Source of the DNA: Leucaena leucocephala
Lineage: Eukaryota > Streptophyta > Magnoliopsida > Fabales > Fabaceae
Length of the DNA: 64,000 bases
Assembly: GCA_037074615.1 (NCBI GenBank)
Contig: CM073551.1
Coordinates: forward strand, 15,623,750-15,687,749
Direction of reading: 5' to 3'
The translations under genes were made by a program, and so were the position numbers. Shown here piece after piece: positions 1 to 11,170 of the stretch (its first letter is position 1; every line of letters starts with the position of its first letter). The notes below the pieces were generated by a model, which saw only the letters and a program-made list of their open reading frames with translations, ran no database searches and was not told the DNA's origin.

Positions 1-287
1 CCTGAAAGGAGTCCTGTAAGAAAAGTTATTCACTTTTTAGTGAATTTTGACGGGAGTTCGTGACGCCCGATATCCGATTATGAAACATAACTAGTAAGCA
101 AGTTGGGACTGAATAAGCTCAGATAACGTCCTAGGAGGCCCATGATGACTTCAAGTGAGGCCCAGGCCCATTATATCAACTCATCTGTTAAAGGGGCCAG
201 TGTCTATAAATATGTAGAAAAAGTGTAAAATTACGAAAATGCCGCTACGTTATAAAATAATTAAAGAATGAGTGAAGGGTATTTTGG
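1..287 (+). mobile_element. LTR fragment, left part (host of the 288-10070 element)
   Basis: This is the left part of an older Ty3-type LTR. It closely matches the LTR at 20095-20380 (same run through a TGACGGGAGTT motif and an AAGGGTATTTTGG motif). The match resumes at 10071, directly after the inserted retrotransposon, so 1-287 and 10076-11170 are one LTR split by insertion. Its start lies outside the window. The assignment to the TGTAACATCCC family is by similarity only. Confidence 0.75.
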
Positions 288-1874
288 TGTAATATCCCAA
301 TTTTTAGGCCTAGAGACTCAGAAAGTAAGCCTGAAATAGATAGACTACCCGACCCCTTTTAGCAGAAGTCCCCGAAACATACAGAGGGTTTTTAGGCACT
401 AAACTGCAAATAAGTGAAAATCTAAGGACTTATATGTAAATAGTGAAAGTCCCTAGGGATATGATGGCCATTTATGCAAAGAAAGGGATTAAATTGCAAA
501 AGAAAGAAAATGAAGGGACTTAAGTGCAAATATGAAAAGTATAAGGCTAAAAGGGAAAAGTAGACAAAAAGGTGGGGTCCTTAAGTGTAATTTTAGCCAA
601 ATAAAAGGGACTTAATTGAAAAGAAGAAAAGTTCTCTGGGGCTAAAGTATAATTAAAGGAAATTAGGCCAGAAGTGGTTTGGACTGCCCGAAAGCATTTC
701 AGTCCCAGATTTCACCAGTAGATAGAGCAAGTGATGCTCGGTAATCTGGCTTATTATAGGAATTTTCTCCTAACTCCAGATAGCCAAGGTTGATCTGATA
801 GTCCAAAAGTTATAAAAATTCCTACCAGATATCCTAGATTTCATATATGAGTGAGAAATTACAGGATGATGCGTCCTGATGGGGCGGATGTCAGGAAACT
901 GACAGAATACCGATAGGAGGTCTGTAGGAAAAGTTATTCGCAAATCAGTAAATTCAGACGGAGTGTGTGGCCTCTGGGGATCCGATTAGGAAATTTATCG
1001 ATATTTAAAAAGGGAATGAATGAGTTCGGATGATCTCAATCAGATGACTGTTATGACCCATAGGAATGCCTAAACAAAGTAGGCCAGTGTATCTGGTAAA
1101 AGGACCCGGTGACCGGAGATGTGTATAAATGGTGTATAATAGTTAAAATATTCGATGAACTGTGCCGGGGAAAGATTCCTCGTAATGCGTGCTATGAAGG
1201 TAATGGAAAATAAAAGTCCCAATAATGGCGCCATCAAAGGCCCAGTAAGACCCTTGGACTGATAGGTGGGCCAGTGTCCAGCAGAACCCCGAAAATATGT
1301 GAAATTACGAAAATGCCCCTGTGTTGACTATAGAGTAGCAGATGAATGGAGGGCATTTTGGTCATTCTGGATAGGCCCATAAGCCAAGGAACATACAGAT
1401 AAAGTTACTCAGAGTCAGTATATGCCCTGGCAGGGTACAGAAAGGTGTAAAATGACGATTTTACCCTTAGGGTTAAGATAGCGCAAGAAAGGGCACCCAG
1501 GGGTATTTTGGTCATTTCACAGGGGATCTGTAATTGAGTTTAGACCCAGTATAAAAATGTTAATGATATACAGGACCCAGATACTAAATTTAAGGTCAGA
1601 AGACATAGTATGGATTTTCAGGAAATTAGATTCAGAAAACAGTCCAGTTTTGGAGGAAACGGACTGAGCCGGTACCGGATTTGACTCAAAAGCTTTCAGA
1701 AGGCTTCTTGGCTCTCCCAATTTTTCCATGTGAAGAATGTGAGGGGTGAGGTGTCCCCTTAGGTGTCCCTTGGTGATGCAGTAAAAGGGAATAAAGAAAA
1801 ATAGTAAATTCCGGAAAAACCAGGACCACAAATTCAGATGGCTTCAAAATTACGAAAATGCCATCCATCAAAAC

Positions 1875-1882
1875 TATAAATA
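1875..1882 (+). promoter_or_regulatory. LTR TATA box
   Basis: TATAAATA followed by a C-run, about 1.6 kb into the LTR. The same TATAAATACCC box sits at the equivalent place in every LTR family of this window (8730, 10425, 18918, 21061, 29275, 47787, 62497, and reversed at 24288). A purine-rich GAGAGAAAG leader follows, so transcription probably starts 25-35 bp downstream. Confidence 0.75.
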
Positions 1883-2034
1883 CCCCCCCTTGCTCTTCAT
1901 TCTCACGGACAAGAAGCATATTTAGAGAGATAAGGAAGTTCTTGAGAGAGAAATTGAGAGAAAGAAAGAAGAAAGGAAGTTCTGGCGGAGTAGGAAGCAG
2001 TATAGGGATTCCAGAGTTCTGCTAAGCTTTTAAG

Positions 2035-2290
2035 GTAGTAACTAATCCTAGCTTTTATGTAATGGCTTTGTGATTTGTTGTGCTATTATTTGGTTGGATT
2101 GTTGTCTTATATGTTATGCTTGAAGCTCTGCTACAATGCTATGATCATATGTTATTGAGTATGGAAGCACGCAGCATACTTATCTGTACACAATCACAAG
2201 CAAGCACTATCACTCTGCATTACATATATTATTATGATTGTTGCTACTGAGATTCCCCCGAATCTCATCCCAATAAATAACCCATTATAG
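2035..2290 (+). other. Putative leader intron inside the 5' LTR
   Basis: A donor-like AAG|GTAGTAACT at 2035 is paired with an acceptor-like CCATTATAG ending at 2290, giving 256 nt. A perfect 7-bp hairpin (GAGATTC, loop CCCC, GAATCTC, 2249-2266) lies just before the acceptor and overlaps a branch-point-like CTACTGAG. The same 255-256 nt interval recurs at 8890-9145, 29427-29681 and 47954-48209. Splicing is inferred from sequence only. Confidence 0.45.
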
Positions 2291-2570
2291 GGGAGGTTAT
2301 GCCGAAGTAAATTTTGGGAATTTTAAGAGACGCCGTTATGCTGTCGAAATTATGATAAGATAAAGAAATGAACTGATACGTACTGTGTACGTAGGTACTG
2401 TCTAAGGAGGCTGGAAGTGAGTGGACCTAGCCAGTTCATCCAGTCTTTCCTGGGTACTTACGTAGAATGGTAGTTCTCACGGGAATTACCAAATCGGTAC
2501 AAGATCAGTTACTTTCTGAAGATAAAGCGTAGCGGTTATGCTGCCGGATTTCAGGCAGGAAAAGATGTAA
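2291..2570 (+). repeat. Conserved U5 block
   Basis: The block begins GGAGGTTATG and carries two copies of a GTTATGCTGCCG-like word (2333 and 2535) and two TACGTA cores. It is shared by LTRs that differ strongly upstream: 9146-9430, 29682-29890, 48210-48480, and in reverse at 14630-14780, 23330-23575, 26450-26700, 40270-40560 and 53290-53570. The strong conservation suggests an RNA-level role such as packaging or 3' end formation; its exact function is unknown. Confidence 0.6.
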
Positions 2571-3217
2571 TAGAAATATGGAAAATTTTGTACATACCCA
2601 GATGTAAAACAACTTATTAATTAATAATGAGTATTGTTTGGCATGTTTGACTGATATATGATGGATGTATGCATATGTATGCAAAGTTGAGTGCTGAAAT
2701 TTACCACTATGAACAGTAACACGTGGTGACCTAAGCATGTTTGATAAATAATTAAAAATAGCAAATGGATGAATAAATGTATGATATTTTTATGGTAAAT
2801 AGTATACATATTAAGATTCATTTATATATAGAATGTCTCATTTGAATGTCTACACATGGAGATATAAATTATCAAATTTGGGACCAGAATGCTGGATTCA
2901 GGAGAAAAAGGTTGGATGAACAGTAAAGTTGAAACGTTGATTGACGTTGACTTGGTCAATGAGTGGTCAACAGTTTATTTTTCCATGAAACAAAATTGAG
3001 TTAGCTTCAAGTAGCAATTGGAACCACTTCATTTCGATTTTTCTAGAATTAGTTATGATTTTTCAAAGTCAGGTCACTCATCTGGAATTTTCATAGTGAA
3101 CAGTACTCGATAAGAGTAAAACTCCAGATTGAGAAGTTGGACTTCAATGACCCTGAAAGTGGTTCTAAATGCTACCAAATGGTCCCTAAGATGTACTAAA
3201 GTAAGGATATTTCATTT

Positions 3218-3229
3218 TGGTATCAGAGC
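3218..3229 (+). promoter_or_regulatory. Primer-binding site (initiator tRNA-Met)
   Basis: TGGTATCAGAGC lies three bases after the LTR end. This is the complement of the 3' end of plant initiator methionine tRNA and primes minus-strand synthesis in most plant LTR retrotransposons. Confidence 0.93.
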
Positions 3230-3469
3230 AAAAGGTTCTGGTATAGACCAGAAAGGGCTCTGGTTCAGGGCATAAGATTCTGGCGCAGAACAGAAGGTTC
3301 TGGCTCAGTAATGCTCTGAAATAGTTAGAATGTCATTTAAGATGTGTGGCATGTGGTATGGGTTATTCTAAATGTTTTACATGTGGACATATATTGTTGT
3401 GTTGTATGAATATATGTTATGCATATCTATGATTGTATTTTCCCAATCCTAGAAAAAGGAGTAGAAGTC

Positions 3470-4698
3470 ATGGTTAATACAAGAAGAACGGTTAGACCAG
3501 AAGTGGTAGAGCCCCGGGATGAGGGTACTAATAATCAGATAGACCCTGTGCAAGTTATTCTAGATAGGTTAGAACAACAACAAAATGTAATAGATGAGAT
3601 ACGGGCAACCCAGGCTCGCCAAAATCAAGAACGAGATTCTGTTATCACTACGGCGGTTGCTACTACGATTGCAAGCATACAGAAGGCTGAGAAGGAGGTG
3701 GTACCAAAAAATAATGTAGAACCTGAACCTCAGACAGATCATGGGCAGACTGGAATGAATAGACATCAGGGGTCTATAGGAAATAACAATAACCAGGAAA
3801 GTCTTCAAACATGGATGGAACGATTCCATAAGTTTAATCCGCCCATATTTGAAGGGACTTTTGACACTCAAGTAGCCGAGGATTGGGTTATCCAGTTAGA
3901 GAAAATCTTTAAGATTTTAGAATGTCCTACTGAAGAAAGGCCCAGATGGCAGTTTACAAGCTAGAAAAAGATGCTGATAGGTGGTGGAGGAACACCAAAG
4001 TAATTCTGCACTCAAGAAATATTCCACTTACATGGGAAATATTTCTTAAGCAGTTCAACGAGAAATATTTTCCACAATCAGTACGAGATGAACGTGAAAC
4101 AGAATTTTTAATGTTAAAGCAGGGTGATCAAGAACCCTTTGATGATTATCTTGCTAGGTTCATTCGTCTTTCACGATACTCCACTTACCTAAACTGTATG
4201 AATGATGAGAGGTGGACCACTAAGAAGTTAACTCGTGGATTGAATCCTACATTAAAGGAGAAGGTTTTTCCTAGACAGATACAAAGGTTTAATAAAGTAG
4301 TAGAGGTATGAAGGATCACAAAGAAGAATGTGCAATATCCAGAAAAGAGTGAGCCTGCTACATTAAGAATGGTACCACCAGGTTCCTTGAGAGGGAACAG
4401 CAAGAAGAGAAATGGGCCAGTATATGGGCCAGAAGTTAATAAGAGACAGGGAAGTAGGCCAGGTAGTGGGTCAAGAGAAGTTAGTAGGCAACCAAGGCCT
4501 AATATATGTGGGAACTGTGGTCGAGACCATGGTACGAGGCCTTGTCTAGCAGGTCAAGGGTTATGCTATAGGTGTGGAAAGTCTGGACATTATGCCAGGG
4601 AGTATCCACAGAACACAACAGGCGAAAGATACCTGACTCAGGGAAGAGTATATACCCTGACCGGCAACGAGATAAGAAAGTCTCCTGCGCCAAATTAA
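3470..4698 (+). pseudogene. gag: Ty3/gypsy gag, frameshifted
   Basis: Gag forms the capsid-like particle that packages element RNA. The reading frame starts with MVNTRR at 3470, a typical start of plant Ty3 gags, and continues to a stop at 3962. A frameshift near 3945-3955 moves the frame to 3946, where the retrotransposon gag core follows (EKDADRWWRNTK, then a stretch around FDDYLARFIRLS). An in-frame TGA at 4309-4311 interrupts it. The same frame then continues from 4312 through a proline- and glycine-rich linker to a zinc-knuckle region (CGNCGRDH and CYRCGKSGHYAREY) and stops at 4696-4698. The last cysteine of the CX2CX4HX4C knuckle is tyrosine (TAT at 4603-4605). No protease follows. The frameshift, the stop and the damaged knuckle mean this copy cannot make a normal Gag; mobility would need Gag from another copy. 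Confidence 0.88.
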
Positions 4699-7124
4699 GG
4701 TACGAGTTTATTTGTGTTCTGTTTCCACTGGCTAATGAATGGATAAATCCTGCATGTGATTGGATTGTATTGTCCAGTATGCACACTATTGAGCTACCCT
4801 ATACCTAGTATGTTTCCTTTGTATAAGGATGAGTATGATTACAGGTTTTAAAAGTAGGAAGTAGAGAAAACATATACAAAATAGTTAGACCCTTGAGCAT
4901 TAAAGCTTATATTATGGTTGAAAGGAAAAATTTAAATCTGAGATAAGATAGTATGAGACGTGATGGTTAATAGATAAAGAGTTCAATGTTTCCTGAGCAG
5001 AGGGATTCCATCACGAAGAAGTAATAGACCTAGGGTACTCTCCCCTAGAGAACAGAAGTAATAGTGAGAGATGATAAATGAGATCCATGAGAATCAAGAA
5101 TCAAGAGAAGGGCCAATAAGGAACCATAGTCCGATCAATAATAGACTAAGACTGATGGATAGATAGAAGTTAAAATATAGTAAAGAGATAGCCACAGTTT
5201 AACAGATAAAGTGACTCCCCTATTCCCTATATAAGATAGAGTGATGGAGGGTTGAGTCTATACCCTGGTAAGAGGGTAGCATGGCAGCCTAAGTGAGAAA
5301 GATAGATGTTTCAGGATGAATGATCGATATATGATAAAAGGAATACATTTTGAGGCTTACTTAGATGGATGGTTGAGCAAAATATGGTGATGATATGGCT
5401 TATGTTGCCATAAGATATGATAGTTGCATCTCCTTGCAGTTGTCATATGATGACAAGCATGTTAGAGTATGCTATGATGAATAGATACTTCCCTCTTGCA
5501 GTGCATGCAGGGTAGGTATATATATGAGATGAGAAAGTTATGTTGCTCCTATACCATATGATATGCAATAAGGAATGTATTGAGGATAATAGATAGTCTC
5601 AGTTTATGGGACGATAAGTGATGATATAATATTCAGATATGATTTATGATTGGGGTTACTCAGGTATTTCTATAGGCTTGTGAATACAGTACTCAGGGCC
5701 ATTTCAATTGAGCGAAATGGTATACAGATAAAGTAGCAGATAACAGTAAAAAGACTATTTTCAGATCACTCTTCAGATAAGAGTTGGATCTGGATTGCTC
5801 ACAGTTAGAGCACAGATTGAAATAAGAAGTTATGATGAGGCCATAGCAATAGAATACAATGGCAGGTGGTTAGACCATAGCCAGTGGTGAACCACAGTAA
5901 AGTAAGAAGATGAGGAGGAACTCCTGAGTACAAGAGGAAGTAAGTAAAGTCTGAGTAAATAATATGAGGCTACTAAATATATATTTTTAAAATTTTTATG
6001 GAGTTATCAACAGGTGGAAGCAGTTAACCTTATAACTTAGTCTGTTGGTTTAAGATCTTCGGGAGATATACAGTACAACAGAATCACAGTTAGATTCTGG
6101 AGGGTCGCAGTTAGATCCTAGCATGGCTCCAGGGTCACAGTTAGATCCTAACAGCTTCAGAGTCGCAGTTAGATTCTGAAGAGGCTAACAGTTGATCGCA
6201 GTTAGATCTCGAGGTCACAGTTAGACTTAGCCTAAGGAAAGTAATGAGCCATGAAGATATGAGTACAATGTAGTATCTCTTCGGGAAGATAAACACCAAA
6301 GACGAAGTTAAGGTAAGGAAGTTTCACTAGTTGATAAACTCATCCAAAAAAATTATTTTATAATGTTTTTTCTCAGATAGCCTCTATTATATACAGGCTA
6401 AACTTAGTTTTTCCTTAAACGAAGATGGAGTCCAAGTTCAAATCTGAGTACTGATATTCAAAGTTTGTAGAAGTATCCCTGAGAAACAGAGAAGAGAACC
6501 CAATATATTTTGAGAACAGAAAAGTATGAGTAGATAGATCCCCCAGATGAGGGTAAAGAGATTAAAAGGCCAGAAAGACCTAGAGGAGTGGGTCTAAGGC
6601 AAAGTAAAGATAGAACGTAGTTCTATGAGAAAGAATACTAAGGCCTAGAGCTATAAGAATAGTAACCTAGTCCTAACCCAATGGCACGAAAGGTGTTAAG
6701 GCAAGAGTAGCCTAACGATAGATAAGCCTTAAGAAGGGATAAGAAAGAATGCAAAGGCCACAAAGGTTTGGCTTAGATGCATGGAGTTATGAGAAAAGTT
6801 AAGAAAAGTTAGAGAAGTTATGAACAGGAAGAAAACAGAGCCATTTATGCTAAAATGTGAACTATGGTGTTATAGAAGAACACTATTTTCCCTAAAAAGG
6901 CTAGCAAAGTATAAGAGAGGTGAGGTAGACCCCATAATTACATCAAAATTCTAAGGGATAAGATATGAAAGAAGTGGACACTACTTACAAGTTCAATAGG
7001 TTGTCCATAAGTATAAGTGGATGAGTGCCCCAAGTCTTAATCATAAACCAGGAAAGGATATACAGAGGAGATATATTCAGGATAGTTGATTAAGGTACTA
7101 AGTAAATTTTGAGGACGAAATTTA
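4699..7124. other. Internal region without pol
   Basis: About 2.4 kb lies between gag and the polypurine tract in place of pol. It is purine-rich on the + strand, full of stops in all frames, and I recognise no aspartic protease, RT (YXDD) or integrase motif. It includes a short tandem motif array at 6083-6230. A stretch at 6926-7022 recurs in another Ty3 internal region (14520-14536 joined to 17271) and inside the LTR at 28370-28460. Confidence 0.7.
6083..6230 (+). repeat. CAGTTAGA motif array
   Basis: Six copies of a TC(G/A)CAGTTAGA word occur at about 6083, 6104, 6134, 6162, 6195 and 6214, with spacers of roughly 20-33 bp. Several copies are followed by TTCTG or TCCTA. No function is known; it is a degenerate minisatellite within the pol-less internal region. 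Confidence 0.75.
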
Positions 7125-7142
7125 TTTTAAGGGGGGTAGAAA
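7125..7142 (+). promoter_or_regulatory. Polypurine tract
   Basis: TTTTAAGGGGGGTAGAAA lies directly before the 3' LTR and would prime plus-strand DNA synthesis. The matching tract of another element is at 17590-17607. Confidence 0.9.
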
Positions 7143-10070
7143 TGTTATATCCCAATTTTCAGGCCTAGAGACTCAGAAAGTAAGCCTGAAATAGATAGAC
7201 TACCCGACCCCTTTTAGCAGAAGTCCCCGAAACATACAGAGGGTTTTTAGGCACTAAACTACAAATAAGTGAAAATCCAGGGACTTATATGTAAATAGTG
7301 AAAGTCCCTAGGGATATGATGGCCATTTATACAAAGAAAGGGATTAAATTGCAAAAGAAAGAAAATGAAGGGACTTAAGTGCAAATATGAAAAGTATAAG
7401 GCTAAAAGGGAAAAGTAGACAAAAAGGTGGGGTCCTTAAGTGTAATTTTAGCCAAATAAAAGGGACTTAATTGAAAAGAAGAAAAGTTCTCTGGGGCTAA
7501 AGTATAATTAAAGGAAATTAGGCCAGAAGTGGTTTAGACTGCCCGAAAGCATTTCAGTCCTAGATTTCACCAGTAGATAGAGCAAGTGATGCTCGGTAAT
7601 CTGGCTTAATACAGGAATTTTCTCCTGACTCCAGATAGCCAAAATTGATCTGATAGTCCAAAAGTTATAAAAATTCCTACTGGATATCCTAGATTTCAGA
7701 TATGAGTGAGAAATTACAGGATGATGCGTCCTGATGGGGCGGATGTCAGGAAACTGACAGAATACCGATAGGAGGTCTGTAGGAAAAGTTATTCGCAAAT
7801 CAGTAAATTCAGACGGAGTGTGTGGCCTCCGGGGATCCGATTAGGAAATTTATCGGTATTTAGAAAGGGACTGAATGAGTTCGGATGACCTCAGTCAGAT
7901 GACTGTTATGACCCACAGGAATGCCTAAACAAAGTAGGCCAGTGTATCTGGTAAAAGGACCCGGTGACCGGAGATGTGTATAAATGGTGTATAATAGTTA
8001 AAATATTCGATGAACTGTGCCGGGGAAAGATTCCTCGTAATGCGTGCTATGAAGGTAATGGACCCTAAAAGGCCCAATAATGGCGCCATCAAAGGCCCAG
8101 TAAGACCCTTGGACTGATAGGTGGGCCAGTGTCCGCAGAACCCCGGAAAAGAGTGAAATTATGAAAATGTCCCTGTGTTGTACTAAAGAGTAGCAGATGA
8201 ATGGAGGGCATTTTGGTCATTTTGGATAGGCCCAGAAGCCAAGGCACATACAGATAAAGTTACTCAGAGTCAGTATATGCCCTGGCAGGGTACAGAAAGG
8301 TGTAAAATGACGATTTTACCCTTAGGGTTAAGATAGCGCAAGAAATGGCACCCAGGGGTATTTTGGTCATTTTACAGGGGATCTGTAATTGAGTTTAGAC
8401 CCAGTATAAAAATGTTAATGATATACAGGACCCAGATACTAAATTTAAGGTCAGAAGACATAGTATGGATTTTCAGGAAATTAGATTCAGAAAACAGTCC
8501 AGTTTTGGAGGAAACGGACTGAGCCGGTACCGGATTTGACTCAAAAGCTTTCAGAAGGCTTCTTGGCTCTCCCAATTTTTCCATGTGAAGAATGTGAGGG
8601 GTGAGGTGTCCCCTTAGGTGTCCCTTGGTGATGCAGTAAAAGGGAATAAAGAAAAATAGTAAATTCCGGAAAAACCAGGACCACAAATTCAGATGGCTTC
8701 AAAATTACGAAAATGCCATCCATCAAAACTATAAATACCCCCCCTTGCTCTTCATTCTCACGGACAAGAAGCATATTTAGAGAGATAAGGAAGTTCTTGA
8801 GAGAGAAATTGAGAGAAAGAAAGAAGAAAGGAAGTTCTGGCGGAGTAGGAAGCAGTATAGGGATTCCAGAGTTCTGCTAAGCTTTTAAGGTAGTAACTAA
8901 TCCTAGCTTTTATGTAATGGCTTTGTGATTTGTTGTGCTATTATTTGGTTGGATTGTTGTCTTATATGTTATGCTTGAAGCTCTGGTACAATGCTATGAT
9001 CATATGTTATTGAGTATGGAAGCACGCAGCATACTTATCTGTACACAATCACAAGCAAGCACTATCACTCTGCATTACATATATTGTTATGATTGTTGCT
9101 ACTGAGATTCCCCTGAATCTCATCCCAATAAATAACCCATTACAGGGGAGGTTATGCCGAAGTAAATTTTGGGAATTTTAAGAGACGCCGTTATGCTGCC
9201 AAAACTATGATAAGATAAAGAAATGAACTGATACGTACTGTGTACGTAGGTACTATCTAAGGAGGCTAGAAGTGAGTGGACCAGCCGATTCATCCAGTCT
9301 TTCCTGGGTACTTACGTAGAATGGTAGTTCTCACAGGAATTATCGAATCGGTACAAGATCAGTTACTTTCTGAAGATGAAGTGTAGCGGTTATGCTGCCA
9401 GATTTCAGGCAGGAAAAGATGTAATAGAAATATGGAAAATTTTGTACATACCCATATGTAAAACAACTTATTAATTAATAATGAGTATTGTTCGGCATGT
9501 TTGACTGATATATGATGGATGTATGCATATGTATGCAAAGTTGAGTGCTGAAATTTACCACTATGAACAGTAACACGTGGTGACCTAATCATGTTTGATA
9601 AATAATTAAAAATAGCAAATGGATAAATAAATGTATGATATTTTTATGGTAAATAGTATACTTATTAAGCTTCGATTTAATATATAGAATGTCTCATTTA
9701 AATGTCTACACATGGAGATATAAATTATCAAATTTGGGACCAGAATGCTGGATTCAGGAGAAAAATGTTGGATGAACAGTAAAGTTGAAACGTTGATTGA
9801 TGTTGACTTGGTCAATGAGTGGTCAATAGGTTATTTTTACCTGAAAGAAAATTGAGTTAGCTTCAAGTAGCAATTGGAACCACTTCATTTTGATTTTTCT
9901 AGAATTAGTTATAATTTTTCAAAGTCAGGTCACTCATCTGGAAGTTTTATAGTGAACAGTACTCGATAAGAGTAAAACTCCAGATTGAGAAGTTGGACTT
10001 CAATAACCCTGAAAGTGGTTCTAAATGCTACCAAATGGTCCCTAAGATGTATGAAAGTAAGGATGTTTCA
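7143..10070 (+). repeat. 3' LTR of the gag-only element
   Basis: It starts TGTTATATCCC and ends GGATGTTTCA, followed by the TSD TTTGG. It is 2928 bp and near-identical to 288-3214. TATA box at 8730-8737, intron-like interval 8890-9145, conserved U5 block from 9146. Confidence 0.95.
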
Positions 10071-11170
10071 TTTGGTCATTTGACTAAGGTTAGACAATCA
10101 AAGGGAGTTCCTAGAATAGTTTACCAAGGTTTTTAAGGACATAATATATATTATGGAATGTCAGAAAAATTAGATTCAAACAATAGTCTAGTTTTTGGGA
10201 AATTAGACTGAGCTAGTACAGGATTGGACAGAATGGACTAGAGGTTTCCAGAAGCAATGACTCACCAGGTGAGGTATCCCAAGGGACCCAAGGCGCCATG
10301 TAGCATGCAAGGTGTCCTTGATGATGTCATCTTGATGATGCAAGCGAAGCTTCTTGAGGAAGCTAAGTGATTTGAGACGTTCATTGCGATTTGATCTAAA
10401 CTGTCCATTCCATTTCCTTTCACCTATAAATACCTCCACCCCTCCCATTCCATTCACAACACGGCAAGGAAGAGAAAGAAGAGAGAGAGAGAGAAAGAGA
10501 AAGAGAAAGGAAGGAAGAAAAAGGAGGAGGTCTGACCGAGATAGGAGCAATCCAATGAGCTTAGGGACTCAGCAAGCTCAGGAATAAGGTAAGTAATTTA
10601 TTCTAGTCCCTGTTCTAATAAAATAGAGGATTGTTCTTATAAATTTAATAGTTAGAATAGAGAAATAACTCTCTCTATGAGGTTAGTTGTGGATAGAAAG
10701 AAAGTTAAGGGATTGTCAGAATAGGGGTATAAACCTTAAGTTAAGCTTGGGCTAAGTAGAGCTATACTGGATATGATAATAATGAAAATATTATTATGCC
10801 TTGTATAGGATCTGATTTATGTAAAGAAGGAACCTCAGAGCAGAGGTTTAGGACTAAGGGAAAGCTACCCAACAGGTAGTGAACTTACCTACTTGTATGC
10901 TTATATTGCTTGAATGTTTTATGTGTTGGTTGCTTACTTTGATGATGTGAAGCATGTATGATTAAGTGATGCTCTGTTTCTTTTTATGCTATGGCCATAT
11001 GTTATAATTAAGGGATATGGAAGCATTTAAGTTATCATTATGCAAGCATGATCATTAAGTGCACACATATATAGTAACATCAAGCATATAGTTGCATACA
11101 TTATATGGTTTCTGTTTGCTACTGAAATTTCCCCCGAAATCTCACCCCTATATTTTCCAAACATAACAGG
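10071..11170 (+). mobile_element. LTR fragment, right part (host of the 288-10070 element)
   Basis: This continues the LTR fragment at 1-287. It resembles 18640-19500 and 20371-21590. It has a TATA box at 10425-10432, a GA-rich leader, a consensus donor AAG|GTAAGT at 10589, the conserved hairpin (11124-11143, one mismatch) and an acceptor-like AACAG ending at 11169. Similarity to the other LTRs fades soon after 11210, so the true LTR end is not located. Confidence 0.65.

Larger units (their letters stand above)
288..3214 (+). repeat. 5' LTR of the gag-only element
   Basis: It starts TGTAATATCCC and ends GGATATTTCA, immediately before the TTT spacer and the primer-binding site. It is 2927 bp, near-identical over its whole length to 7143-10070. 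It contains a TATA box (1875-1882), an intron-like segment (2035-2290) and a conserved U5 block (about 2291-2570). Small reading frames inside it are on the opposite strand, recur in the 3' LTR and look like chance. Confidence 0.95.
288..10070 (+). mobile_element. Full-length gag-only Ty3/gypsy LTR retrotransposon
   Basis: This is a complete element: 5' LTR 288-3214, primer-binding site at 3218, gag from 3470, polypurine tract ending 7142, 3' LTR 7143-10070. Both LTRs begin TG and end CA, and the copy is flanked by the direct repeat TTTGG (283-287 and 10071-10075). Between the end of gag (4698) and the polypurine tract I find no protease, reverse transcriptase, RNase H or integrase motif and no long reading frame. 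It therefore resembles the gag-only non-autonomous elements described in plants as TR-GAG. The first 370 bp of the two LTRs differ at only about six positions, which points to a fairly recent insertion. The end motif GAGGACGAAATT before the polypurine tract and the TGTTATATCCC tip recall Tekay/Del chromoviruses, but without pol the lineage is an inference. Confidence 0.93.

Noticed and set aside
1517..1919. Reverse-strand frames of 104 and 77 codons, also seen at 8372-8774
   Set aside because: They recur because the two LTRs are near-identical. They lie over the promoter region, have no family features and no start context.
3218..3230. tRNA gene fragment
   Set aside because: Only the 12-13 bases complementary to a tRNA 3' end, at the standard primer-binding position.
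10354..10587. 77-codon basic frame (also at 18804 and 62336)
   Set aside because: It covers the TATA box and the GA-rich leader; Arg/Lys/Glu repeats are a by-product of GAGAAAG sequence.
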